The position numbers were made by a program, and so were the translations under genes. The notes below the pieces were generated by a model, which saw nothing but the letters and a program-made list of their open reading frames with translations, searched no databases and had not been told where the DNA came from. From Peronospora farinosa (taxonomy: Eukaryota > Oomycota > Peronosporomycetes > Peronosporales > Peronosporaceae), in NCBI GenBank assembly GCA_947646735.1, contig CANTFK010000921.1, positions 62,001 to 126,000 on the forward strand: 64,000 nucleotides of DNA, given 5' to 3'. The number at the start of each line of letters is the position of its first letter. The first letter of the stretch is position 1. Positions 23,390 to 34,800 of this stretch are shown here, piece by piece.

Positions 23390-26300
23390 ATGGCGTCGGG
23401 GGTCTCTCTTGGTTCTGTCGCTCTCTGCCTGTCACTCTTCTTTCTCTCCAGCTTAGTCCAAGCTTTAAAGCAACCACACTGCGCTGATTTTTTGCAGCAC
23501 TGCGCCTGGAACGCCAGCACATCTTCGTGTGAGTTTCGCAAGTCCATTTCCTTTGTCTGTGGTCCTCGTAACGTATCAATTTATCGAGGTTTCACGGCCA
23601 ATACTACATTATCTTTTCCTGATGACGATAACGAGCCTAAAGCTGCAGCAATTGCAGGATTTACGTGCCATTGGGACGTGGCAGGGGCTCTTCAGGTGGC
23701 ACCAAATGTGACTGTCGCTGTAAATGGTGATGACTGTTTACTGCATATTGGATCCGGTCAAATGGTGTTAATAGGGGCCAAAGCAATGCTTCGTGCTTCG
23801 TCATTAAGTATTGAAGCGTCATTTGTACATTTGGAAGTCGAGGCACAGATTGCAGCGTCTTATAGTGGCACATTTCGTGGTAATCACGGATTTTTCACAG
23901 GAACGGATGTATTTGGTGCAAGTAATGGAGGAGGAGGTGGTCAGCGATTGATTGCAAATGCGACCATTCTTACACAACAGACGACAAGAGGGTTTTTTGA
24001 TGTAAGAGGTCGTACATTGGAAATGCAGCTGATGAACGAGAAAGAAGCACTTTTAATGAAAAGTAGTGCTGGGTGGGAGTTTGCAGATTTGTGGGCAATG
24101 GAGAAAGAGCTGATGGCGAACCCAGCGGTTTCGGGGGTTGAGAGAGACCCGAGTGCGATGATTGCACCGTTTCTTCTTGGAAGTGGCAGTCGAGTGGTAA
24201 TTGATGGAGCCGGACGTGCTGTTACGGTGAATGGAGGTGGACGAATTCAGATCAAAGCATCAAAAGATGTCGTGGTGATGGATGGTGCTATTATTCAGGC
24301 AAACGGAGCGTCTGCTGTTGAGGGAGTAAGTGGCGGGTCAGGAGGTTCCGTCTATATATCAGCAAATGCACTGTCGCTGAGCGGTGATATTCAGGCTAAA
24401 GGAGGGGATGCGTTTTGCACAAAAGACGCTTCAGAGCGTGGCATCACTCACTGCTTTCCTGCAGGTGGTGGTGGTCGTGTACAGATCACGTACATGTCGA
24501 GTCAGTTAGATACCAAAGCGATCGACGCAACTGGCGGAACGCTCAGCTTAGACCAAACGAAGAAACTTTTGACAAAAAGAAAGCGCTTTCGCCACGTGCA
24601 GATTTCAGCACTTGCTGGTGCAGCGGGTACGTACTATCAGGTGGTTCAGCATTCGGACGGAGTGCAAGAAGCCCAACTTATTGTTAATAACGACATGCAG
24701 CATCTACGACCCAACCATATTCAAAGCGAAGACGGAAAAGAAGCGATTGATATTAATGATATGGATACAGTTATCGGTGGTGCTGTCACGAGTTTATATG
24801 TTGGGGGTGACAAGGCAAGCAAGATCGATGCATTAACAATTTCAAATGGTGCTGTTGTCGCGACAGGCTGCCTGAAGTTGCCCGGGGGTGACTTGAAGGT
24901 TCTCAATGGCTCGTTTCTTTTGGATGCGTTACTGGTGGAATTTCCGCTCGAGCTACCTGATTCTATCAGCAACCACACGCCTCTTCTGCAGATTCGAGTG
25001 CGAGACATGATTGTTTCCAGTGGTTCACAAATGAGCATGCCGACTAGCGCACTGCAGCTTTCTGCTCGCTCTTTTTTGATGGATGCAACTGCAGCGCTAG
25101 AGTTCACGTGGAGTGCACAGATCATTACAAGCCAGAACATTCACATAGATGCGAACGTATCGAGTGCATTCAATCCTATTATCGCAGCTCCTGCGACAAC
25201 AATGAATTCATTTACTTCATTGACTACGACCAAGCTATATGATAGTAAAATACTGTCCCTCGTGAGTGGGGGCGATGTTGCATTAGGTGGAATGATTGCT
25301 GTTGGAGCACTATCCGTATCATCGGAAGTTTCGATTTCAATTAATGGTCACCTTGAAGCGTTTAACATTCCCAGCATAAAATCAAATTTTCGCTCCTGTA
25401 AGGAACAGCAGTGGCAATCACTTCGTTTTATGAACGAAGAAGACTTGGAAACGAAAGTTGCGCATGATGGCTCTGAGATGGAGCCTACGATACCTGCCGT
25501 TCCCTCATATTTGCCTACAGCAAGTAACTTCACGTTGGAGCTACACGCACGGGGATCAATATATGTCGGTGAATCGGAAAAGAAAAAGCAACAACTTGAA
25601 ATTGAGATTCAAGATGATGATGGCCTCCCTCCGCAGCCGGTTGGAACTTTACGTGGAGGGGCCGTCTTGTTGTGTGCAACCGACTCCGTCGAAATCTCGC
25701 AAGGGTCTATTATATCAGCGGATGGAGCAGGACAACTGGCAAACCAGGGCCCCGGCATGGGATCGTGTACTGGCTCCATCGGCGGTGGTGCAGGTTACGG
25801 TGGCCGCGGAGCTGACTCAAGCTTAGTAACCAAAATTGGCAGTTATGCGTCTGGTGGTCTGCCGTACGGAACACGATCTGGTGCAGGTATGCTAGGCTCG
25901 GGTGGCGGGTGTGTGAATGGCGGAAACGGTGGCGGCATCATTATTGTTGGTGCTTCTGGCCTCGTGCTAAATGGTGAAATCCAATGTAATGGTGACGGTG
26001 GTGCAAATGGTGCAGGAGGTGGCTCTGGTGGCTTTTTAGGACTTTCCGTAGCACAGTATCTGCGTGGTCATGGGCATATCAGCGCTGTGGGTGGTGGATC
26101 AGAATGTACCGATACTGTCACTACTGTCTCGAGTGACGCAATGTGGCACGATCCAACACCTTTAATCGGAAATATTCAAGATGAGGCCGCTGACAAACAG
26201 GAAGCGGCACAATCACCGATGAGTTCAACTGTTGCTCCTCGCCTATGCGGCGGTGGCGGTGGAGGTGGACGTCTGCAGCTTACGGGCTGCAAACTAAGTC

Positions 26301-28897
26301 CATTCAGTCGGTGTACTAAAGAATTTGACGGCAACTACACAGTGGCAGGAGGTGCCACCTCGTACAAATTGGCTAATATCGATGGCGACACTCCGGCATT
26401 ACCAGCGCCCATCCCTGCACCCATTCTTCCAGCAGGTGCGAGTGGGTCATTCTTTGGTTTTCCATGCCCGCCTGGTTCTGGCGGACTCTTCTGCCGCTTG
26501 TGCGCCGTGGGGAAATACAAGTCAGAAAGCAACAGTGCTGAATGCGTCGTGTGCACCAACGCACCAGCAAACGCGCACTACATTGGATCTGGCGCCACTA
26601 GTGCGCGTTGTGATTGGGCATGTGACCCCGGATATTCAGGATATTACTGCGTGTCGCCCATTCAACAGCTACTGGACGCGTGCGGCGGCGAGTTTGGTTT
26701 TGCTCTTGTACTAATGAGCATAGTGACCTTCTTTATTTTGCTGGGATACGCTTGTCGAAACCGCAAGGAGCCCTCGTACACTCGCATGTACAACAGTCGA
26801 GGTACGAAGGGTGAACGGCAGCATTTACTGTCTTCTGCTGTAGCCAACTCGCAGCGTAGCTGGTATGCATTGCTATTTCGCTGTTTTTACTGGCCTCGGG
26901 TTGGCTACCCAAAGCTTATGGAGCGTGATCTACCTGAGCACATGGCACGACTCTATTTTGCCGGGTACAACGATCCAGCCTCTCCGTTAAAGCTCCGCAC
27001 GACAGTCCCACCATCTCTTAAGAAGGTCCTGTATGACGTTGAGTTCAGAAACTTGGCGGACCGAATCAACCGCGTTCTAGCTTGGCAGCGTGGTCCATGC
27101 TCTAGCTGGGGGAAGATCGTGCATTTTTTAGTGGCATTATTATGCTACCCGTTCGCGTCCGAAGTAAAACTCTTCCGACGGCATATTCGTGTGAACGAGC
27201 TCAAGCGGATCGTTGCGAAGTATAATCACGCCTGTATGAAGGGACCCCGAGCTCGCGGTCTACTTAACGCGGTAAAGCTCGGCTACTGTGCTGATTACTC
27301 GCTTGTCTATCTCGAGTTGTTGTACAAGGAGAGCTCCCAGTCGGTGTGCGTGCCCACGACAAAGGTCGGCAAACCGTCACTGCCGCTCGTGCTATTGTTT
27401 GCTGGATGTGGAACATATTTTTCACCGTTTTACTTGGACCCAAACGATTTGCTTGTGCGGTCCATTCCGCAATGCCCTGAACTGACGGCTTTTATTGATG
27501 AACCATGGATTGAATTTGTTGCAGAGCTTAACGAACTGTTGCGCGTCTTGCAGCGCGATGCGGTTTCACTTGTTGAGTCGCTTCTTCCTGTAGCTGTGTA
27601 CTTGGAGAAACAACGCGCGCTATCTGCGTTGGGAAGTAACTCGAGCAAGCTTGGAGGATTACGTATCTATCTTGGTAGATTTTACGTGCAGGACGAGTTG
27701 AGTATGGGAGAGGAATTCAAGCTCGGCCTCTTCCTTTCGACAGCAAAAGAGTCGCTAGACAATGTCGGCAGCAACAATACCGCCAACCTCCAGCAACCTC
27801 CATCATCCAGTAGTCGACAAAGCTACGGGAACCATTGCACAAAAGATTCCAACTACTACAACATTAATGATGTGTACGGGTATGGTCGGGGGGATTCGAT
27901 GGATTATCCTAGTCATCGTCATAAGTGTAGCATTGGCAATGACGGCATGCTCTACGATATGGGAGGGTGGGGCACAGCTTCAAACAACAACGGAGCATCA
28001 CGCGGGAGGATTCGGAGTTCCACTGGTTCTGTAAGTGGTAACGCAGCTACCCAAAATCCAGTGAGTAGTATACGAGAAGAGGCACTCCGAATCCGATCTT
28101 CCAGCTCGTATGGAGACGGATTAGCAGGTAATGGGCATTCAGGGAGAGGTGAAAACTCAGACGATGTGTTGGTATTAATGGGATCGGGATCGGCGAAGAA
28201 GAAGAGTATCAACAACGCAACACATCAGTCTTCTTACGAAGGCTGGCTAGGACCTGTTGATGCTTCACTTCCCGTGCCGGGAGTACTCATTTGTGCGGAT
28301 GAGCTTCGTGAACGCCTTGCTGATCGAGCACTACGACAAAGATTGATGGCGTTCCTTCGCTTTTACTTGATGCCTCGCAACTTGCCTCGCAGTAGCTCAC
28401 TCAATCTGTCATGGATGCTAAGTATTTCATTGCTCACGCTTCTCATGGTGGATCTGGCAATTACTTTTGCCATTTTAGTCAACCTAAAATGCGTCACCGA
28501 AGGTGAAGTTGACCACGATTGCAGCGCCTCCATCATGGTGCCTGTGCTGCTGATGCCGCCGCTTGCACTCATTGTGTCGCCCATTGTGGGCATCATATCG
28601 TTGGCACTTTCGTCTTCAACCTTTACGCGTCGGTTTTCGGTCTGGAACGCTCTTTCCATGATCAGTGTTGGGATTGCCATATTAGCCTGCGTCGCACAAT
28701 CTAGCCGGCTAGTAGCACCATGGTTTGCAGGTCCAGTACCCCTACTACCAGTGATTGCCATGGGTGTGAAGGCTGGCCAAGCTTATTTGGTGGAGCGCTA
28801 CATCGCCTTTCAAGAAACTCAGCGTCGACGTCGCGGCTGGCGCGGCATCATGAAGCGCCGGCTCTCAGACGCCAGCATTCCGACCGAGTCACCCTAG
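23390..28897 (+). CDS. Large glycine-rich multi-pass surface protein, plant-like family
   Basis: Intronless frame of 1835 codons. Residues 1-25 form a signal peptide (LCLSLFFLSSLVQA). A long beta-rich, Gly-rich extracellular region follows, with runs such as GGGGGQR and GGGGGGG (about 190 and 960). A Cys-rich segment (about 1020-1090, CPPGSGGLFCRLCAVGKY) resembles EGF/TNFR-type modules. A transmembrane helix lies at about 1101-1121 (ALVLMSIVTFFILLGY). A cytosolic region of about 550 residues includes ERDLPEHMARLYFAGYNDP and a low-complexity Ser/Asn/Gly part, followed by several hydrophobic segments from about 1672 to 1803. The order matches a large glycine-rich membrane protein family known from plants, of unclear function. 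A cell-surface or adhesion role is only an inference. Confidence 0.85.
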   Translation: MASGVSLGSVALCLSLFFLSSLVQALKQPHCADFLQHCAWNASTSSCEFRKSISFVCGPRNVSIYRGFTANTTLSFPDDDNEPKAAAIAGFTCHWDVAGALQVAPNVTVAVNGDDCLLHIGSGQMVLIGAKAMLRASSLSIEASFVHLEVEAQIAASYSGTFRGNHGFFTGTDVFGASNGGGGGQRLIANATILTQQTTRGFFDVRGRTLEMQLMNEKEALLMKSSAGWEFADLWAMEKELMANPAVSGVERDPSAMIAPFLLGSGSRVVIDGAGRAVTVNGGGRIQIKASKDVVVMDGAIIQANGASAVEGVSGGSGGSVYISANALSLSGDIQAKGGDAFCTKDASERGITHCFPAGGGGRVQITYMSSQLDTKAIDATGGTLSLDQTKKLLTKRKRFRHVQISALAGAAGTYYQVVQHSDGVQEAQLIVNNDMQHLRPNHIQSEDGKEAIDINDMDTVIGGAVTSLYVGGDKASKIDALTISNGAVVATGCLKLPGGDLKVLNGSFLLDALLVEFPLELPDSISNHTPLLQIRVRDMIVSSGSQMSMPTSALQLSARSFLMDATAALEFTWSAQIITSQNIHIDANVSSAFNPIIAAPATTMNSFTSLTTTKLYDSKILSLVSGGDVALGGMIAVGALSVSSEVSISINGHLEAFNIPSIKSNFRSCKEQQWQSLRFMNEEDLETKVAHDGSEMEPTIPAVPSYLPTASNFTLELHARGSIYVGESEKKKQQLEIEIQDDDGLPPQPVGTLRGGAVLLCATDSVEISQGSIISADGAGQLANQGPGMGSCTGSIGGGAGYGGRGADSSLVTKIGSYASGGLPYGTRSGAGMLGSGGGCVNGGNGGGIIIVGASGLVLNGEIQCNGDGGANGAGGGSGGFLGLSVAQYLRGHGHISAVGGGSECTDTVTTVSSDAMWHDPTPLIGNIQDEAADKQEAAQSPMSSTVAPRLCGGGGGGGRLQLTGCKLSPFSRCTKEFDGNYTVAGGATSYKLANIDGDTPALPAPIPAPILPAGASGSFFGFPCPPGSGGLFCRLCAVGKYKSESNSAECVVCTNAPANAHYIGSGATSARCDWACDPGYSGYYCVSPIQQLLDACGGEFGFALVLMSIVTFFILLGYACRNRKEPSYTRMYNSRGTKGERQHLLSSAVANSQRSWYALLFRCFYWPRVGYPKLMERDLPEHMARLYFAGYNDPASPLKLRTTVPPSLKKVLYDVEFRNLADRINRVLAWQRGPCSSWGKIVHFLVALLCYPFASEVKLFRRHIRVNELKRIVAKYNHACMKGPRARGLLNAVKLGYCADYSLVYLELLYKESSQSVCVPTTKVGKPSLPLVLLFAGCGTYFSPFYLDPNDLLVRSIPQCPELTAFIDEPWIEFVAELNELLRVLQRDAVSLVESLLPVAVYLEKQRALSALGSNSSKLGGLRIYLGRFYVQDELSMGEEFKLGLFLSTAKESLDNVGSNNTANLQQPPSSSSRQSYGNHCTKDSNYYNINDVYGYGRGDSMDYPSHRHKCSIGNDGMLYDMGGWGTASNNNGASRGRIRSSTGSVSGNAATQNPVSSIREEALRIRSSSSYGDGLAGNGHSGRGENSDDVLVLMGSGSAKKKSINNATHQSSYEGWLGPVDASLPVPGVLICADELRERLADRALRQRLMAFLRFYLMPRNLPRSSSLNLSWMLSISLLTLLMVDLAITFAILVNLKCVTEGEVDHDCSASIMVPVLLMPPLALIVSPIVGIISLALSSSTFTRRFSVWNALSMISVGIAILACVAQSSRLVAPWFAGPVPLLPVIAMGVKAGQAYLVERYIAFQETQRRRRGWRGIMKRRLSDASIPTESP

Positions 28898-29858
28898 TAA
28901 GTGAATGTATGACCAATTGGGAAAGTCATGCTATCTTAAATTCTTGTTTCTTGTTATTGTTTACTTCTCAGCTCGTCACCTCGCCCCAACACCCCCAACT
29001 ATTGCCGACCAAGGGAATAACCGATACGAGGGCTACAACTAAAACCATGCTGAAGATATACCATTCAAAACGAAGTGAAGATTAAATGCGAGTATGAACT
29101 ACAATTACAAAGACCAGATCATACAGCTCCGATCGTCTTTTGTAGCCAGCAACGCACCAGCGGACCGACATTTGAGATCCCAAAGCTGAAGCTATCAGCA
29201 CCACGTACGTTAATGGAGGACCAAAGTGTTCGCGCAGGAGGAATTGCGTCGCCGTATTGGTTCTAGTTACACCGGCCTATGATCAGGAGTGTCCGCAGAG
29301 CGATTATTCTGGTCCGTATTGGCATCGATTCATAGCAGCAGCAGCATAATGTTTGCTTTTGCCATGATGTCCCAGTAGCAGCCCGACAGGTTCCACCAGA
29401 CTAAAGTCATGCTCATTGGCAGATACATCAAATCATGAATCCAGCGTTATCAGGATCGATGGCCAGTACCGACCCTTGTCATTACAGCAAGCATTTCTCA
29501 TTTGCATTATACTGACGGTGACTTACGGCTTGACGCATTTCCAAGGTTCATCATTTCGGGAGGGGTGTCACCCATTTGCCATCCCTTCCAGTGGCTATAC
29601 GTTCTGAAACTCTATGGTGAGGCTAGGGTCTGAAGGATACGGAAAGCATATGTCGACGCATAAAAAGGCCTTAGCAGAAGTGGCATAACCCTCCAAACTT
29701 AATATCTAATCCTTCAATCCCTGCGCTTCGACCTCTTATATCGTATGCGAACTTACGTAACAATTCTCATTTTCTAATTTTCGTCATAGCGTACAGAAGG
29801 TGATACAAAAAACCCACACGCATTAGATAAAAAACCCAATCAGTTAATCATTTAACCC
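28898..29858. other. Intergenic region
   Basis: About 960 bases with only short unsupported frames (29075-29266, 29416-29607). It should contain the 3' end of the upstream gene and the promoter of the RING/CXC gene at 29859. No known element was recognised. Confidence 0.5.
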
Positions 29859-31526
29859 ATGCAGCAGCAACGCGTTTTGGCTGATGGTTGGGGTCAACAG
29901 ACCACCGGAAGTGTCTTTTGTGCCGATTCAAGTCTACGCTACATTTACGAGAACAACCATACAGTATCCCAGCACCAGCAACAAGCTCCAACTAAAATTC
30001 CAGGTCACATTTCAAGCCAGTCCAGTTCTTCTGGACCACCTTACAAGCACAAAATGAATCGGACGTTTGCTGGCAAACGATCTCGTGATTTTTTGACAAA
30101 AAATGTACAAGAAGAAAACGAAGGAATTGACCTTTTTGAAGTCGAAATTGCACGAGCTTGTACTGCTATTAGGAAACAAGAAGCAGAGTTACCACCTTCC
30201 TATCTAGAATGTTCCGTGTGTCTGAGCAGAAACGCAGTAGCAGAAATCGCTGCCTGTGGTCACACTTTTCATCCCCATTGTTTTTTACGCTGGTTTCGAC
30301 GTAATCGATCGTGTCCAGTATGTCGTGGTTCAGTTGATACAATCCAATTGGCTCAATCATTGACGGTACAAAATGAACTTGAAGCTATTATGGCAGAATT
30401 GGAAGATGAGTCCATGCCATTAGTTGGTGAAAAACAGTCAGAAATGGACTTGATGGAGCTAGAGGATAGTCCGTTGTTACCAAGTTCAGATCAATTGATG
30501 TCGTTCTTAGAGACAGATTTTGAAACGGATATGGAACTTATGGCTTTGGATAATTTAAGCAATGATGTGGATACTTCCGGAGCTTTGGAATCGATATTGA
30601 AGCAAGAAGCTGCTGATGGAGAGGAGAATCAAAACATGGAGATGGAAGAATTGGTCGATACGGGATACAAACACGAAGTTCTGGCCATGAATACACAGAC
30701 TTATATGGAATTTACTCCGGTGACGCCATCATTCGCACCCGCGTCGGCAATGCCAAATTACTGGAACGTACTGAACCAAGAAATGGCTCCGTCTATTGTA
30801 CCACCAGCTCCAGCTGTGCCACCTCAGAGGATGGTGCATATTGCACCTAAGCCTGAGGTACAGCAGTCATTACCGGTGTGGACGACAGAAGAGACGTCCA
30901 AGATGCAAGTCTCTCAGCAGATACACAACCACCCGGTCCATGCTTCGACACATGCTGCACCTCGTGTGGTGTCGTGTCGATGCACTGGAGGATGTAGGAA
31001 TGGACGCTGTGCCTGTGTGAAGGAGGGCGGCATGTGTGGTGCCTCTTGCCGATGCACTTCGTGCAAGAACCCCTTTTTGATGGTCAAGGCTGCCGGTGCT
31101 GACATTGATGCACTGCTAAAGGACGACTGCTTCATGCACAACGTTTCGAAGACTCGAGATATGGTGCAACGGCTACAGGAGGCTGTGGCTGTGCCATGTT
31201 GTGAAGGTACGATCAAGGTCGTTGACTGCGTGCAAGGCTACACATGCGAACCGTGCAAACGACGATACGACTTTTCATGGTGCATGAACAAGCTGCTCGC
31301 TAGTGAGCGCACGCCGCGCAACCACTGTGCGATCTGCAAGCGATGCTGCGACCACCGTGACGTGCACTGCCACAATTGCGGTCGCTGCTACTTTGCCGGC
31401 GTGGCAGCAAGTTTACCGTGTCCGTGCAAGGAAGCTTTGAGTTACAAAAAGCGCCGCGAGGCTGCAGCCAAGGACAAAGCTGAAGAAGCTGAGGAAGAAA
31501 CTGAAGGCGAGTGCTCTATCATGTAG
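29859..31526 (+). CDS. RING finger protein with CXC-type and further cysteine-rich domains, CaaX-like end
   Basis: Intact 555-codon frame. The Gln/Ser-rich N-terminus is followed by a RING finger at about 117-154 (CSVC ... CGHTFHPHCFLRWF ... CPVC), with the C3HC4 spacing of E3 ubiquitin ligases. An acidic, Met/Glu-rich linker spans about 170-360. At about 373-404 lies a short Cys cluster CRCTGGCRNGRCACV...CGASCRCTSC, like the CXC half of tesmin/TSO1 proteins. A last Cys/His-rich block occupies about 456-525. The chain ends in CSIM, which fits a farnesylation CaaX box. Ubiquitin ligase activity is likely; the Cys clusters may bind DNA or zinc. Substrates are unknown. The start is the first ATG of the frame. 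Confidence 0.8.
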   Translation: MQQQRVLADGWGQQTTGSVFCADSSLRYIYENNHTVSQHQQQAPTKIPGHISSQSSSSGPPYKHKMNRTFAGKRSRDFLTKNVQEENEGIDLFEVEIARACTAIRKQEAELPPSYLECSVCLSRNAVAEIAACGHTFHPHCFLRWFRRNRSCPVCRGSVDTIQLAQSLTVQNELEAIMAELEDESMPLVGEKQSEMDLMELEDSPLLPSSDQLMSFLETDFETDMELMALDNLSNDVDTSGALESILKQEAADGEENQNMEMEELVDTGYKHEVLAMNTQTYMEFTPVTPSFAPASAMPNYWNVLNQEMAPSIVPPAPAVPPQRMVHIAPKPEVQQSLPVWTTEETSKMQVSQQIHNHPVHASTHAAPRVVSCRCTGGCRNGRCACVKEGGMCGASCRCTSCKNPFLMVKAAGADIDALLKDDCFMHNVSKTRDMVQRLQEAVAVPCCEGTIKVVDCVQGYTCEPCKRRYDFSWCMNKLLASERTPRNHCAICKRCCDHRDVHCHNCGRCYFAGVAASLPCPCKEALSYKKRREAAAKDKAEEAEEETEGECSIM

Positions 31527-31897
31527 TGCCCATTTGTCTCTTTCCGACCACCACTGAGATCTGAAATTTTGCAAATCATGACAAATCGTGTCGTCACAAG
31601 TACTTTGTCCAGTTTTTGTGTGGCTCAACACACCTCGCCTCGTCGCACTTGAAGGCTGCCGTGCAAACTGTTCAATTGACAGCAAGGGCTGGTCCACGTA
31701 CGCCTCGGTGCAACAGATCCGAGTAATTCAACAGCAGCCTCAAAAGATTTGAGTTTTGTGTCCACCATGACAAATGCAGTAGATCTAATCAGGTTGACTC
31801 GTCGACTCGGCTGAAGTTGTTTTCCAGGAAGCAGCGCTTGTCATCTCAACTTCTTTTGTAACTTCTAGTCATCGATGGGTTCCAGCACTAACCCCAG
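31527..31897. other. Convergent intergenic region
   Basis: About 370 bases between the stop codons of the RING/CXC gene and the exportin gene, which converge here. It must hold both 3' untranslated regions. No open frame or known RNA is recognised. Confidence 0.5.
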
Positions 31898-34800
31898 TTA
31901 ATTTTGTGCTTTAATCACCTTCAGATCGTTCAAAAAGGCCACCACCTCCTGCGAAAATGTAGGAAAATCTACCTGGCCACTCCACTGCAAGCACTCGCCT
32001 TCCATCTTTGACGCTGCCTCAAGCTGCGGCGGCGTAAGAATCTCTTTGATGTAGCCGAGCAGGAAAACCTGGTAGAAAGACGCAAAGTCCACAGCTGCAA
32101 CACGGTACAGCAGCTGAATGACCTCGTCTTGAAGCAGATTCATCTCGCCACGCGTCAGGAGATTCATGAGCGTTGAAAGGAATCCCATACGCAATTCACT
32201 TTGGAATCCTGTGAAAGCAAACAACCCCTGTGCCTTGTCAACCCGGTCCAGCAGCCCAAGTACTTGCTTACACAGCCGCGGAGCCAGATTCGAACCTTCT
32301 CGGCTCAATACACTTGCTAGACTTTGAAAAATTGACAGGAAGTACGTGTGCGCTTGGTCGGACGCGTAATTGCGTTCGCGGGCGCCATCAGGAGTAAACT
32401 GACCGGAATACACAATAAAGAAGCGGTAGTGTTTCTCCAGCAACTGCTCAACCAATGCCACAAAATAGCTTAGGATGACGAAATCACTTTCCGGATGGGA
32501 AAAGATCGGCTAGAGACAATGTAACGCATTTTAGACACAGTGACTGATGTTAGACGGCAAACAACTATGAACAGTAACTCAAATATGATCGTCGTACCTC
32601 TTTAAGCGGCCCGAAACACAAGTCAAGGATGTTGTGCAAGAACGAGGAAAAGACAGATGTCGGTTCCTCAACGACAATCTTCAGTAGCTGCAAAAAGCCG
32701 CAGAGAACCATCAGTCCTGCATTTCCTTGGCTATAAAGTCTGTTAAGAGGCAAATGACAGTCACTTATTAGAAGAACACAATAGCAACAGGTAGTAAGTA
32801 GGTTGCACGCACACTCCGGAAAGTTGCGAGTCATTGAAGATCTCCACGAACGTCCGCATGACCGCTGACACATTCTCCTTTTGCATCTCCTTGCGAACAG
32901 ACTTGAGCAACTGAGCGTACACACGCACAATTTCGTTCACTACTTTTAGTGCACTCTTGATCTGATTATTCGACTGAGGCGTACTTGAAGCCGCCATTTT
33001 GCGAATGGTTGTAAAGTAAGTCGTCAGCAATGCCATCAACGACGGTAGCGTTGACTGAAAGACAGAAAAGAATGCGTCCTTAGCCACCTTCGGCTTTGTT
33101 TCAACCGAGCGAGCGAGGCAGCGCACTAAGTAGCAGTCCCGCCTCAGCTGAGCAACCATAGCATGCTCGAGGACGCGCTGCTCATTCTGATGCAACGCCA
33201 AAGCGGACTGGTTGATGGACTCACGAATTGGAACCAACAATGACCCATACCCATTCTCCCACTGCTGAGAAGATCCATCTGCAGCACCACTGCTGCCTCG
33301 TAGTGAAATCGCGGAATCTAGAATGGAGTTAGACATCGATGTGTAAAGACCACCCTGAATCGCCAGCGGTAAATGCAAACTGAACTGATGAACGTGTGCC
33401 TCAAGTTGGGTCATGGACGGGATCTGGACCATATCTTCGTATGACAATACGAAACCGAGGTTTGCAAGAAGCTGCATCGAGTTTTGCATGACCGGTAAAG
33501 GAGATGGCACAATGCTCGTATCAAGTGTCTGGAGAATTACCTGAATAACACTCTCCGAAGCATTTAGCACGTCCTGTCTTGCACCACTCTTGATCACGAA
33601 TGGGATGCAACTCAAGCAACACCTGATGCTCGTGAGTGCTTCACACTGCAACTCGGCAAAGGCATCGCCCCGAGTGTGCAGTCTGTGCTGCGCCATGTAT
33701 TCAGACATTTTGACAAACATGTGCAGGATCTGCCAGCCTGCCATTTGTTGGTTCATGTCGTTGCTAACGCTGTAATAGTAAGCACAGACACTGGAGAGAA
33801 TTGCACAATTAGCCGTGAAGTCGCGAATAACGCATCGCTGCTGTTGCCACTGATCAGATTGCTGATCGATCACAGGAATCTCGTGGATGTGGAACAGCAC
33901 CTTCTGCGCAGCATCTTGAACACGAGGCAGCATGTGCTCCAGTAGTGGAGGCGCACAAGAAGCTAGGGCCGCAATTCGTCGAATGAGTGCAATGCAATCC
34001 ACAATAAACTGCTTCCTCTCTGAAAGCTCCACTATCGTTGCTGCTCCTCCAGAAGTATTTCCACTTGCAACATGCGTTTTAATTTGCGCCAGGTCCTGCA
34101 ACGAAGCTATACCATACACTGCGTCCGTACTTTCCAAATCAAAAGCTGCACTGTTGTCCGCATCTTCGTGATCACCATGTGTTCCTGCATCATCTCCGTC
34201 GTCTAGCTCGTCCAACTGATTTCGGTTCGACTCGTACCCCACACGCTCCACAAGATGGAGCATCACGGCAACTAGGCCTTTCTCATAAGCCGTCAAAACT
34301 GTTCTCGTACGTTCATTTACTGCACTTTCATTCTGCGCTACCTCTTCAAGATATGACACAAACACCTCCCAGATGCTCAGACAATTGAGAAATCCTTCAA
34401 CGTGTGGCTGTTTCGTCGTCAAAGCATAGACTGACTCCAAAAATGAAGGCAAAATTTCTCTATACTTGGAATTCTCTAATCTCTTCAAGTGTTGCGTCAA
34501 AAAGACTTCCACAAACGCGCTCAACTTGTCCAAGAATTGCTCTGTCGCTTTGCCAATCACTTGATCCTCTACTACCTTTTGCAACAATGGACACAATCCA
34601 ACCATCACTTGCGCTACAATCTCATCCACTTGTGATGGTTCAAACCTTTTGCTCATTAATTCCGTTAGACATTGCAATGCCGTTGCACTCGACACACACA
34701 TGTGTAAAGTGTAGCCATTTTCCCAATTCCTCACCAATTCAAATAGCAATGAAAGCCACGAGTTCGTCACATGATCTACCACTGGTGTCCAGGAAATTAA

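Noticed and set aside
28363..28761. Minus-strand frame of 132 codons
   Set aside because: Antisense of the membrane segments of the 1835-codon gene, with no domain of its own.
32565..32930. Separate small gene inside the exportin locus
   Set aside because: It is exon 2 read in the original frame plus intron sequence; splicing at GT-AG sites joins it to the exportin.
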